A DNA stretch of 64,000 bases. It comes from Myxococcales bacterium (GTDB taxonomy: Bacteria; Myxococcota_A; Polyangia; Polyangiales; Polyangiaceae). Positions 53,833-62,271 of the stretch are shown here, in pieces. The number at the start of each line of letters is the position of its first letter. The stretch's first letter is position 1. A program made the position numbers and the translations under genes. The stretch is from assembly GCA_903642325.1 (NCBI GenBank), contig CAHJWM010000011.1:56698-120697 (forward strand), read 5' to 3'. Under the pieces are notes generated by a model. That model ran no database searches. It was not told where the DNA came from and saw only the letters and a list, made by a program, of their open reading frames with translations.

Positions 53833-55494
53833 TCAGTTGCTTGACGCCGTCGCGCTCAACGCGCCGGACACGGCCGCGCTGTCGCTGGCGATATCGAGCT
53901 GTCCGACCCAACTGCCCTTCAAGCCCGTGACCTCGCCCGTGTCACCAACCTCCGCGGCACCCGCCGCGGTGACGCTGAGCCGAGCGACGGAGGCACCGGA
54001 GGCGTCGCGAGCGCGTTGCAAGAGCCCGTTGATCGCGTTCGCGCAGGTGGCGAGCGCGCAGGCGGCGTCGCAGCTGCCATACACGACCGCCCCGGGGGTG
54101 GTGCCATGCGCGAGCAGGGTCTTGGACACGAGCGCGCAGTCCACGCTTTGAGTTAGGGCGCCTTGCAGGCTCGTCTGCGTGGGGAATTCGAGCAGGGCGG
54201 GCGCGACGGCGAGGGCGGTGACCAGGCGCGAAGGAACCCAGCTGAGCTCGCTGCCGACCAGTAAGGTGTCGCTCGAGTCCGCCGACCAGCTACTCTGGAA
54301 GGTGCTTGGAACCCCCGCGTCCGCGGGCGGAACATGGGCCACGCTCGTGAGATCGAACTCTGTGCCGCTTGCCTGGTCGCTCAGTTGACCAAAAAAGGTG
54401 TCCGGCGAATGGAAGCTCGCAACGCCAGCGTTCAGCCAACGCTCCGTCGGCTCGCGCAAGCGGCTGACCGCGCCGCGCCCGAACGCGGCGGTGAGCGCTG
54501 CTTCCCAGCCTTGCGCCTGTCGCGCCAACCCGAATGCGTCTCGGCTCGCTGCGTTCGTCGCGTCGTGCATGGCGTCCAACAACGCTTGGACGTCGTTGGC
54601 GGAGTTTCCGACGAGCGCGTCTTCGGCGGCGGTCACGCTGCTTTTCATCAGCTTCGTGAATGCGGGCCGCTCGTCGCTCGGGCCGAACTTGAGATCCAGC
54701 CGGGTGGCCTCGAGATTCAGCGGCCGGTCGCTCGCGTACACGAGCACCTGGTTGCCATCGCCTTCGACCAAGGCGGGCTCATCGACGCAGCCTCCGATGT
54801 AGTGGCCGGCTCGCAGCGTCACCGTGAGAGCCAGCCCAATCGGAGCTTCCAGCTCCAGCGACTCTCCCGCCGGCGCGCTGACGGAAAGATCGCCGTCAGG
54901 CGGCGGATTGCCGCCGAGCTTGCTGCACTTGGCACCGTTGCGCGCGGTGGCGGTCCACTGCGACACCGCGCGATGACCGCTGTACGAAGGCATCACACGA
55001 AGCGTCGTGTAGCCGAGCGAGCTCACCGACACGCCGAGAAATGCCGGCACTTTACCGGCGACTGATGCGCGAACGCTAAACGTGGTGGGCGTGCTGGGCG
55101 CGGTCAGCTTCACGCGCGCGACGCCATCGGTACCTGTTTGCACATCGCTCGTGTTCAGCACGGCGTCCGCGGGAGCGCTGTCGTAGCCCGAGCCCAAGAG
55201 CGCAAACCGCACGTGGAAGCGACCCGGGGGGTCGGTGGTGACGGTGAGCTGTCGGCTCTGCTTGGGGCTCAGCTTGAGGGTCTTGCTCGGAGAAAATAGC
55301 AAGCCTTGCGGCACGGGCTCGCTGTCGGCGGCTCCGGCCGCGCCGAGGTCGGTCGGGTCGCTTGCGCTCGCCGCCGACGGCGCGCCGCCCGCAGGGCCTT
55401 CACTAGAGCCACACGCGAGCGCCACGGCGCACGCAAGAACGCCGAAGGCGAGCCGAGCGACTGTGCGCTCGAAGGGACAAACTAAGCGCATCAT
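53833..55494 (-). CDS. Large lipoprotein with Ig-like (Big-1-like) domain
   Basis: 553 residues from the first of two tandem ATGs at 55494. Signal peptide LAFGVLACAVALACGSSEGP gives lipid-anchored Cys at about residue 28. A beta-sandwich region follows (about 65-160; LKLSPKQSRQLTVTTDPPGR, GTDGVARVKLTAPSTPTTFS), of the bacterial Ig-like type in which a T.TDG.A...LTA signature is typical. The rest is helical (LMKSSVTAAEDALVGNSAND, RQAQGWEAALTAAFG) and ends in a small Cys-rich patch (YGSCDAACALATCANAINGL). No enzyme motif. It is divergent from the PilR-like gene; a surface or adhesive role is a guess. Confidence 0.8.
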   Translation of the reverse strand: MMRLVCPFERTVARLAFGVLACAVALACGSSEGPAGGAPSAASASDPTDLGAAGAADSEPVPQGLLFSPSKTLKLSPKQSRQLTVTTDPPGRFHVRFALLGSGYDSAPADAVLNTSDVQTGTDGVARVKLTAPSTPTTFSVRASVAGKVPAFLGVSVSSLGYTTLRVMPSYSGHRAVSQWTATARNGAKCSKLGGNPPPDGDLSVSAPAGESLELEAPIGLALTVTLRAGHYIGGCVDEPALVEGDGNQVLVYASDRPLNLEATRLDLKFGPSDERPAFTKLMKSSVTAAEDALVGNSANDVQALLDAMHDATNAASRDAFGLARQAQGWEAALTAAFGRGAVSRLREPTERWLNAGVASFHSPDTFFGQLSDQASGTEFDLTSVAHVPPADAGVPSTFQSSWSADSSDTLLVGSELSWVPSRLVTALAVAPALLEFPTQTSLQGALTQSVDCALVSKTLLAHGTTPGAVVYGSCDAACALATCANAINGLLQRARDASGASVARLSVTAAGAAEVGDTGEVTGLKGSWVGQLDIASDSAAVSGALSATASSN

Positions 55495-55580
55495 CGCGAG
55501 CAAAGGCTTTGCAAAGCTACGGCGTCCCCGCCGAAGCGCAAGCTAAAGCGGGGAAAGGCCGCCCGAAATGCTAGTGTTTT

Positions 55581-57077
55581 GTGGCTTTGGCCTCGCTCGT
55601 TCCCCCATCCATCAAGGTGCTGATCGTCGAGGACGAGCCGGGTCTGCGCCAGATGCTCGAGATCTTGTTCCGTCGCGAGGGTTACACGGTCGTGTCGGCG
55701 CCCGGCTGTCGCGCGGCGCTCGAGGCCATCAACCAACACCCGCAGCCCTTTCCGGTAGTGCTCACCGACTTGGCCATGCCCGACGGCTCCGGGATGGAGG
55801 TGCTGGCGGCCGCCAAGGCGCGGAACCGCGCGACGGAAGTAATCCTGATCACGGCACATTCCACGGTTGAAAACGCGATCGGCGCCATGCGCAACGGCGC
55901 GTACGACTTCGTGGCCAAGCCGTTCGACGCCGCTGAGCTCGCCGTGCTGGTCGGCAAGGCATTGGAGAAGCAAGCGCTGGCGGTAGAAAACCAAAGCTTG
56001 CGCGCGCGCGTCTCGGAGCTGAAGGACACGGAGGTCTTGGGTCGAAGCGGCGCGATGCGCGGCGTGCTCGACCTCGTGCGGCGCATCGCCAATATGCGGA
56101 CCACGGTGCTCATCACCGGCGAGAGCGGCAGCGGCAAGGAGCGCGTGGCGCGAGCCATTCACGACGCTTCCGACCGTCGCGATAAGCCATTTCTGGTGGT
56201 CAACTGCGGCGCACTGCCGGAAGCGCTGATGGAGAGCGAGCTCTTCGGCCATGAGAAGGGCGCCTTTACCGGCGCGACCAGCAAGCACTTGGGACTGTTT
56301 CGGGAGGCGAGCGGCGGCAGTGTGCTTCTGGACGAGGTGGGGGAGCTGCCCGGCAATCTGCAGGTGAAGCTGCTCCGCGTCCTGCAAGAGCGAAGCGTGC
56401 GCGCAGTCGGTGCTACGCAGGAGACGCCCATCGACGTACGCGTGCTAGCCGCCACCAACCGCGACGTCGAGGCGGACGTCAGCAACGGTAAGTTTCGCCA
56501 AGATCTTTACTACCGTTTGAACGTGATTCGAATCGCATTGCCGCCTTTGCGCGACCGTCGCGAAGACATCCCCGTGCTCGCCGAACGTTTCATGCGTCGC
56601 TTTGCCGACGAGATGGGCAAAGAAGTCAACGGCTTCACGCCGGACGCGATCCGCGGACTGCAAGCCTATGCTTATCCTGGCAATGTCCGGGAGCTCGAAA
56701 ACATGCTCGAGCGCGCGGTGGCCCTTGCAGGGTCTCGCGTCATTGGCCTCGGGGATTTTCCGCAAGAGCTGAGCGGGGCGGCCGGCGCCGCCGGGGGCGC
56801 GCTGCTCGATCTGCCCGAGGCTGGCTGTAATCTCGACGAGGTGATCAATGAAGTCGAGCGACGGTTGCTTACGGAGTCTTTAGAGCGCACGGGCGGCGTG
56901 CGCACGGCCGCGGCGAAGTTACTCGGCATCAGCTTTCGGTCGATGCGCTACCGCTTAGCCAAGCTCGGGCTGGACGGGAGCGACGGCTCGGAGGGAGGGG
57001 ACGGGTCGGACGGCCCTGGCGAGTCTCGCGAGTCGCGCCGCCGTTACGAAAGCAGCGGGGATCCGGAAGACGGCTGA
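55581..57077 (+). CDS. Sigma-54-dependent response regulator, PilR-like
   Basis: 498 residues from GTG 55581. Receiver (10-125): VLIVEDEPGLRQML, phosphoacceptor Asp63 in LTDLAMPDG, Lys in VAKPF. AAA+ domain (about 150-385): Walker A GESGSGKERVARAIH, the sigma-54-contacting GAFTGA loop in GHEKGAFTGATSK, GSVLLDEVGELP, and arginine-finger region YYRLNVIRIALPPLRDRRED. C-terminal Fis-type helix-turn-helix (TGGVRTAAAKLLGISFRSMR). All catalytic parts are present. A Gly/Asp/Ser-rich tail of about 40 residues is unusual. Location beside four pilin-like genes and a near-consensus sigma-54 site supports PilR-type control of pili. No PilS-like kinase is visible in the window. Confidence 0.9.
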   Translation: MALASLVPPSIKVLIVEDEPGLRQMLEILFRREGYTVVSAPGCRAALEAINQHPQPFPVVLTDLAMPDGSGMEVLAAAKARNRATEVILITAHSTVENAIGAMRNGAYDFVAKPFDAAELAVLVGKALEKQALAVENQSLRARVSELKDTEVLGRSGAMRGVLDLVRRIANMRTTVLITGESGSGKERVARAIHDASDRRDKPFLVVNCGALPEALMESELFGHEKGAFTGATSKHLGLFREASGGSVLLDEVGELPGNLQVKLLRVLQERSVRAVGATQETPIDVRVLAATNRDVEADVSNGKFRQDLYYRLNVIRIALPPLRDRREDIPVLAERFMRRFADEMGKEVNGFTPDAIRGLQAYAYPGNVRELENMLERAVALAGSRVIGLGDFPQELSGAAGAAGGALLDLPEAGCNLDEVINEVERRLLTESLERTGGVRTAAAKLLGISFRSMRYRLAKLGLDGSDGSEGGDGSDGPGESRESRRRYESSGDPEDG

Positions 57078-57120
57078 GTAAGCTAGCCGAGCGTGGCAAA
57101 TGGCGCTAACTTAAGACGCA

Positions 57121-57696
57121 TTGAGCAAGCAAGGGTCCACCGAGCGCGTGTATCAGGCGGGCTTCACGCTGATCGAGCTGATGGCGGTCGTCGTGATCAC
57201 CGGCGTCCTGTCGATCGCGGGCGTAGCCGTGTTTCGGAAGTACATCTTCTCGGCCAAGGGCGGCGAGGCCATGTCCAACTTGCAGGCCATCCGCGGCGCC
57301 GAAGAGGCCTACCTCGCCGAAAACCACATCTACCTGAATGTCTCGAAGACGGGCGGTGACAACCCCGAGAGTGGCAGCAACTGGTACCCGAACACGGCGC
57401 CAAGCCCGCAGCGCTTTCCGTGGCCCGGCCCGGCGAGCCATCCCGACTCCGCGGGCTGGCTCGCCTTGGCGCCTTCAATCAATGGCACCGTGCAGTTCGG
57501 TTATTTAGCGAACTCGGGTCAAGCCGGCACCCCCGTCACCCTCCTAAAGACCATCAACAAGCCCGTGTTCGCGACCCCGCTGCAGAGCTGGTACGTGATT
57601 CAAGCTCAGGGCGATGCGGACGGCGACAGGGTCTCGGCTAATTACGCCAGCACCAGCATGACCGGCGAAATTTATAGCGAGCGCGAGGGCGAGTAG
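57121..57696 (+). CDS. Type IV pilin-like protein
   Basis: 191 residues from TTG 57121, giving a 14-residue leader; a GTG at 57148 would leave only 5. Prepilin signature AG/FTLIELMAVVVITGVLSI with the conserved Glu5 places it in the class III signal group cut by PilD. The C-terminal part has a DADGD motif (QGDADGDRVSANYASTSM) and ends in MTGEIY, shared in outline with the minus-strand pilins. Start codon TTG and no obvious ribosome-binding site suggest low expression or coupling to the regulator upstream, 43 bases away. Major versus minor pilin cannot be decided. Confidence 0.85.
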   Translation: MSKQGSTERVYQAGFTLIELMAVVVITGVLSIAGVAVFRKYIFSAKGGEAMSNLQAIRGAEEAYLAENHIYLNVSKTGGDNPESGSNWYPNTAPSPQRFPWPGPASHPDSAGWLALAPSINGTVQFGYLANSGQAGTPVTLLKTINKPVFATPLQSWYVIQAQGDADGDRVSANYASTSMTGEIYSEREGE

Positions 57697-57751
57697 GTCG
57701 TCAGGAGCTCACGCGCTGTCGGGTACGCTGGCTTCGATTCGCTACGCCGTC

Positions 57752-59698
57752 TCACGGCTCTAGCCCGAGCGTTGGCCAAACCCGTTCGAGCTTGGCTAGG
57801 CTCGCCCGGTGCGTATCGTAGGCGAGCTGCAATTGCGGCTCGGTGTGTCCGGCCGTAAGCTCCGTGTACCGCCTGAAGAAGGCGCTACGTCTCGCGGCGT
57901 CGCCCTTGCGCAGCACGAACCAACAGGCTTCCTCGGCCTGCTCTCGCGAAATCTTGGGATCCTCTAAAAGAAGGCCGAAGCTCTGCGTGGCCTCCGCGCG
58001 CAAGCCGAGAGACTCTTCGAGCCGCGCGCGGGCCAGGAGCGGCGCCGAACGCGGCCAAGCGTCGAGCGCCTGTCGCCCGCTTTCGAGCAACTGGAGCCGA
58101 GCACTCAGTGTGCGGACGGAAACATCCGTCGGATCCACGTTCAGCCCCGTTTGGAGAGCGGCGCTCGCGGCGGCGAAGTGATCGAGACTAATTTCGGCAA
58201 GCGCCAAGTTGAACGCATACGCGGGCGCCCTTGGGTGAGCGGCCAGGAGCTGGCTGAAGGTGGCGCGCGCGGCCCCATACCTTCCCGAGTGGAGCAACGT
58301 GGTTCCGGTGTTCCGCAGCGCATATTCCCGAAGGTCCATCGCTGGGCGTGCGGCGCGGCGGAGCACAGCGAGTGATTTGTCGAACAACCCCTCTCGAGCA
58401 TAAGCACTTGCCAAAGCGATGCTCGCCATGGACGGCTCTTCTGGATGATGGCGCAGCGTGCTCGACCAAAACTCGACCTCGTCAGCCCAGGCGCTGGCGC
58501 GGGCGAACGTGGCGGCTCCAAACGATGCCAGGATTGCCAGCGCGGCCAGCCCCATCGCCGGAAAAACGGCGGCCCGGCGTGCGATGACGGGCGCTGCCGC
58601 TAGCACCACGCCCGCCCAGGGCAGGTACAGGAAGCGGTCGGCCGCTACGGCGCTGAAGGAGAAAGGAATGGCGTACAGGGCGAGCCCGAGTGCGCCTGCG
58701 GTCAAAACCAGCGCGCGATTCGGAACCAATGCTACTCGTGTTCGAAAGCGCCACAGCGCAAACAGCAGCACGCAGAAAAGGAAAGCGCCGAGCAGGGTGA
58801 ATACCAAGTGTCGCCGTCGCAAATTGCCTATTTGAGCGTCCGGGAACCACGGCATCATGAACATATACGCGTATCGGCCGATGGCCTCCAAAACTGCAAG
58901 CGAGCGCCGAAGCGGCGACACGTGCATCAGGTTCGTGGGCAGCCCGACGGCGCGCAGCCGCAACACGGCGTAGCCAGCGAACATCAAAATCGTAGGCACG
59001 AACTGCTGCACGCGCAGGGCGTAGGCTCGCTTTGCAATCAGGTCTGAAGCGCGCGCGGGCCGTTGCCATTCGCCGACCCACACCGCGAGCAACCCGGCTA
59101 GCGCCGTCTCTTTGCAGAACAAACCCAGCAGCAACAAAAGCGCTATGAAATAGCGCATCCGCTTGCTGTCAGAGGACTGTTGCAACAACAACGCACTCAG
59201 CACGAAAAAGCCGGCGAGAGCGTCCGTACGCCCCGAGACCCAGGCCGCCGCTTCGGTCAAGCGCGGGTGCAAGCCCCACAATGCGCTGCAGAATGCGGCA
59301 AGGGTTCCGCTGGCGCCTTCCCGCCGGAGCAGGGCGAAGAGCACGCCCGTTGCCGCCAGGTGAACGATCAAGTTGGTGAGGTGAAAGCCGCTCGGGTTGT
59401 CGCCGTAAACTCGGTGATCGAGGGCCAACGTCAAGATCGCCAACGGGCGGTAGTAACTATGCACCACACCCGCTTCATCGTGCTGCCAGAATGAGCCGTC
59501 GAAGTAGTCGCGCATGGGCGCTAGGTGCTGCACCAAGGGCAGATCGATCAGGTGCATGTAGTCCCATAAAAAAGGCGCGCCCAGCACGGGGATGTAGCAA
59601 GCGGTAATCACGACCAACACGCCGACCAGCAGCAGCCATGGCCGTGGGCCCGCGGTCGTTGCCGCCGGTGACACGCTGTCAGCAGGTTGAGCGCTCAT
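57752..59698 (-). CDS. Multispanning membrane protein with C-terminal TPRs, TMTC/GT-C-like
   Basis: 648 residues from ATG 59698, overlapping the upstream stop by ATGA. About ten hydrophobic helices in the first 400 residues (LLVGVLVVITACYIPVLGAP, ALILTLALD-type segments, FVLSALLL, LGLALYAIPFSFSAVAADRF) followed by TPR-like helices (about 430-610). Features of GT-C enzymes are seen: an early acidic motif after helix 1 (FLWDYMHLIDLP), HLTNLIVHLAATGVLFAL, AAAWVSGRTDALAGFF and VAADRFLYLPWAG, as in eukaryotic TMTC O-mannosyltransferases and bacterial homologues. It probably uses a lipid-linked sugar on extracytoplasmic protein. Acceptor unknown; pilins next door are candidates. Confidence 0.8.
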   Translation of the reverse strand: MSAQPADSVSPAATTAGPRPWLLLVGVLVVITACYIPVLGAPFLWDYMHLIDLPLVQHLAPMRDYFDGSFWQHDEAGVVHSYYRPLAILTLALDHRVYGDNPSGFHLTNLIVHLAATGVLFALLRREGASGTLAAFCSALWGLHPRLTEAAAWVSGRTDALAGFFVLSALLLQQSSDSKRMRYFIALLLLLGLFCKETALAGLLAVWVGEWQRPARASDLIAKRAYALRVQQFVPTILMFAGYAVLRLRAVGLPTNLMHVSPLRRSLAVLEAIGRYAYMFMMPWFPDAQIGNLRRRHLVFTLLGAFLFCVLLFALWRFRTRVALVPNRALVLTAGALGLALYAIPFSFSAVAADRFLYLPWAGVVLAAAPVIARRAAVFPAMGLAALAILASFGAATFARASAWADEVEFWSSTLRHHPEEPSMASIALASAYAREGLFDKSLAVLRRAARPAMDLREYALRNTGTTLLHSGRYGAARATFSQLLAAHPRAPAYAFNLALAEISLDHFAAASAALQTGLNVDPTDVSVRTLSARLQLLESGRQALDAWPRSAPLLARARLEESLGLRAEATQSFGLLLEDPKISREQAEEACWFVLRKGDAARRSAFFRRYTELTAGHTEPQLQLAYDTHRASLAKLERVWPTLGLEP

Positions 59699-60630
59699 GG
59701 CTCCGCGTTCGAAGGTCGATCCTGGATTTCGTTCCAGTCGCGCCAAGAGGACGCGCAGCCGAGCCCGCGCGTTACCAAGCCGGCACAGACGGAGGCATTC
59801 ACCGGGGGCCCGAGCACGAGCAGGGCACTGCGCGTCACGAATGAGAGATCCCTCGTCCACGCGCTCTGGAAGCGTGACAGTCGTTGATCGAGGTCCTGAT
59901 TGGTTTGCGCGGAAGAGCGCCGAAGGGCCGCGATCGCCAGGCCTCGCACTTGCGGGTCGTCGTTCACGAGCAGAAACTTTTGCAAAAACTCGTTCATGGC
60001 GGCTTCCTCGCCCGCTTCATTCAATAGGGTCGCCGCGTTGATACAATGGTACGGCACGTTCTCGTTGTTGCCGATCAACTCGCAGGCACGTGCCAACTTG
60101 CGCGCGCCGTCCAGCCGCCATGCTGCCGCTTCTTCTTTGCGACTCAAGCTCGGCGCGGCAATGTATGCGAGGAACTGGCCGGCGGAGGACCAAAGCTCCG
60201 TATCGTAAGGCAGCGCTTTCAAGCCGCGCTCCAGGATCTCTCGTGCCTTGTAGTACCTATTCTCGCCGATTGGCTGCGGCTGAATCGTCAGAAGAGTATC
60301 GGCGAAACGGTACGGGTCGCGAAACTTTGGATCGAGCGCGTTCACGGTGTCGATGTACGCACCAACGAACTCGAAGTTGTGCTTTTCTTGAAAGTGAGTC
60401 CCGTAGGCCACCAGCACGTGCGCATAGATCAAGTCGGCCAACGCCGAGCGATAACCGAGCGATGCAATGACGGTCTGGTCGCTTTGAGGAAGCCAGTAGT
60501 CGTCGGTTTTCTGGGTGACTCTCCTAAACCGATCGACCAGCGGGGCGCGCAGCCCGCCAATGGCCAGCGCGCAGAACGCCAGCAGAATGAGCACCGACGC
60601 TGAGTCTTTGGCTCGGGTTAGCTTTGCCAT
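59695..60630 (-). CDS. TPR-like protein with N-terminal signal anchor
   Basis: 311 residues from ATG 60630 (GGGGG just upstream); ATG 60654 is an alternative. One N-terminal helix (about 10-28, ASVLILLAFCALAIGGLRAP) anchors an extracytoplasmic helical domain with TPR-like repeats (LGYRSALADLIYAHVLVAYG, YKAREILERGLKALPYDTEL, WRLDGARKLARACELIG). Conserved-looking early motif RVTQKTDDYWLPQSDQTV. A C-terminal Cys pair (ASVCAGLVTRGLGCASSW). It is translationally coupled to the TMTC-like gene, implying a joint function, and sits 142 bases after the pilin terminator region. Family not named. Confidence 0.78.
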   Translation of the reverse strand: MAKLTRAKDSASVLILLAFCALAIGGLRAPLVDRFRRVTQKTDDYWLPQSDQTVIASLGYRSALADLIYAHVLVAYGTHFQEKHNFEFVGAYIDTVNALDPKFRDPYRFADTLLTIQPQPIGENRYYKAREILERGLKALPYDTELWSSAGQFLAYIAAPSLSRKEEAAAWRLDGARKLARACELIGNNENVPYHCINAATLLNEAGEEAAMNEFLQKFLLVNDDPQVRGLAIAALRRSSAQTNQDLDQRLSRFQSAWTRDLSFVTRSALLVLGPPVNASVCAGLVTRGLGCASSWRDWNEIQDRPSNAEP

Positions 60631-60696
60631 ACCCCCTTGCCGCAGCCTGTCCATCACGAGCACCGTGATAGCTAATTGTTGGAGCCTATACAAACA

Positions 60697-60733
60697 CGAA
60701 CGGCGCCGAAGCATTTAGCTCGGGCGCCGTTCG
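60697..60733 (-). terminator. Terminator downstream of pilin gene
   Basis: CGAACGGCGCC (60697-60707) and GGCGCCGTTCG (60723-60733) form a perfect 11-bp stem; on the minus strand it is followed by TGTTTGTAT. It is 39 bases after the pilin stop. This could protect and end an abundant pilin mRNA while allowing some read-through. Confidence 0.65.
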
Positions 60734-60771
60734 GTCACGAGCGCGCGGTCAGCCGCTCGCGCGAGCATCGC

Positions 60772-61362
60772 TCATTCGTCGGGAGCAACTTCGGCGATGT
60801 TCGGGGCCAGCACGGCAACCTTCTTGTTGGCGTCGGACTTGATGGCTCCGAGCATGCTGAAGGTCGAGTACGTGGCGTCGCCGTCGAGATCGCCGGTCGC
60901 CTTGCAGGTGAAGGTCGAGGTGATGTCACCAGCCGCGGCGTTCACGGCGGTATACGCGTATTGATAATACTGCGGGTCGTTCATGGTGAACTTCACGCAG
61001 TTCCAGCCATCGTTTTGACCCGTCGTGGCGCCTTTCCACTCGCCCGGTCGCGACTGGTATTTTTTGCCGGCGATCAGGGTTGGGTCCGAAGGGACGGCCG
61101 TGGAAGTCGTGCAGAGTTGGTTGGAGACGGCAGTGCTATCGGTGAGATTCATCACCGTCGTCGCCATGCCCTCACGAGCATATGCCGTCACTGCGTCCTT
61201 ACCCATTTGGCCGAGCGAGTTTCGTGCCTCCGCCGTCTTCGCGTTCGTGATGTAATGCTTAACGCCATAAATCGCGAGGGCGGCGAGGATGCCGATGATG
61301 GCAACCACGATCATGAGCTCTACTAGGGTGAAGCCGCGGGATTTTCGAATTTTTTTCAACAT
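60772..61362 (-). CDS. pilA: Type IV major pilin-like protein
   Basis: 196 residues from ATG 61362, chosen for GGAGACGGAG just upstream and the classic short basic leader MLKKIRKSRG. Prepilin cleavage G/FTLVELMIVVAIIGILAALA with Glu5. The globular part has a Cys pair (SNQLCTTSTAVP, GWNCVKF) with a further CKATGDLDGDATYSTF; the GDLDGD motif recurs in the neighbours. Best leader, ribosome site and a strong terminator make it the likeliest major pilin here. The name pilA is given by resemblance and position, not by proven orthology. Confidence 0.85.
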   Translation of the reverse strand: MLKKIRKSRGFTLVELMIVVAIIGILAALAIYGVKHYITNAKTAEARNSLGQMGKDAVTAYAREGMATTVMNLTDSTAVSNQLCTTSTAVPSDPTLIAGKKYQSRPGEWKGATTGQNDGWNCVKFTMNDPQYYQYAYTAVNAAAGDITSTFTCKATGDLDGDATYSTFSMLGAIKSDANKKVAVLAPNIAEVAPDE

Positions 61363-61468
61363 GGGTCTCCGTCTCCTTTTTTGGTATTGGGTGCCAGCGA
61401 CTGGTTTGAGCCGGCGGTGCACCCAACCCGCTTAGCTCGCTAAATTCACCGGCGGTGCCGGTAGGTTC

Positions 61469-62038
61469 TCAGTAGTTTTGGCCGAACAGGTCTCCGGTGA
61501 AGCTCGCGCCGACAAACACCGTGCGGCGTCCATCGCCATCGAAGTCGGCCATTGCCTTGACGACGTACCAGGGGCTGCTCACGGTGGCGGGCCAATTGCC
61601 GACCGTAATATCCGAAGAGCTGCCGCCCGGGGCCGGCGGCGCGCTGCCGCTGGCGCCAGCGACACACGAATACACGAATAGTACGGGGCTCGCGGCAGAC
61701 ACCCCGAGCTTTTGCCAATTGCCACTGATCGTCGCGTCCCCTGCGCCCCATTGCACCTTGGCTCGCCCCGGTGTGGTGTTTGCTGGATAGTAAGTGTCGA
61801 TCGTGCCCGTGACGTCGAGATACGCGAACGTCTCGTCTTTGTAGCTTTCCTCCGCGGCTTTGATGGTGGCGATCATTTCGGTGGCTTCACTCGTTTTCGA
61901 TGCCGTCACGTACTTACGCACGCTGTAAGTGCCGAGTAAGGCGAGGATGCCGACGATGACGACAATCACCATCATCTCCACCAACGTGAAGCCGAGCTCG
62001 GCGCCCCGCTGTCGCGCCCTCTGCCTGCCTTGCTGCAT
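61469..62038 (-). CDS. Type IV pilin-like protein
   Basis: 189 residues from ATG 62038, leader MQQGRQRARQRGAELG then FTLVEMMVIVVIVGILALLG, Glu5 present. Globular part similar in plan to the plus-strand pilin at 57121: TSEATEMIATIKAAEESYKD, TYYPANTTPGRAKV, SSPWYVVKAMADFDGDGRR, ending FTGDLFGQNY. GAGGA lies upstream, but a near-consensus sigma-54 promoter overlaps it (see 62053-62069), which would leave an almost leaderless mRNA. A 106-base gap with two stem-loops separates it from the next pilin. Confidence 0.85.
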   Translation of the reverse strand: MQQGRQRARQRGAELGFTLVEMMVIVVIVGILALLGTYSVRKYVTASKTSEATEMIATIKAAEESYKDETFAYLDVTGTIDTYYPANTTPGRAKVQWGAGDATISGNWQKLGVSAASPVLFVYSCVAGASGSAPPAPGGSSSDITVGNWPATVSSPWYVVKAMADFDGDGRRTVFVGASFTGDLFGQNY

Positions 62039-62052
62039 TCCACTTCGTCCTC

Positions 62053-62069
62053 AGCAAACCGCGTACCAA
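62053..62069 (-). promoter_or_regulatory. Sigma-54 (-24/-12) promoter upstream of pilin gene
   Basis: Minus strand reads TTGGTACGCGGTTTGCT. Against the consensus YTGGCACGNNNNTTGCW it has the invariant GG (62067-62066) and GC (62055-62054) separated by exactly 10 bases, and differs only by T for C. Predicted start of transcription is near 62042, 4 bases before the pilin ATG. A sigma-54 activator of PilR type is encoded in the same locus. Confidence 0.75.
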
Positions 62070-62271
62070 CTCGATAGCGGCCTAGACCGGTCATGAATTC
62101 AGGGGCAAATAACGGTTCGTGATAGAAATCGCGCTTCCTCACCGTCGCGACTGACGAAAATTGTCGATTGTGTTCTGCGAGACGGACAGGAAGTGTCGGC
62201 CGAACGCAGAGTCGAGTGGGTGGACCGGCCACGGCGCCGCCTTGCTCCCTACATTCGCCGACTCATGAACG

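Noticed and set aside
61391..61396. TGGCAC on the minus strand, a -24-like element just upstream of the pilin at 60772
   Set aside because: The matching -12 element is missing (CCAATACCA follows instead of N5-TTGC), so the spacing and half-site do not make a sigma-54 promoter.
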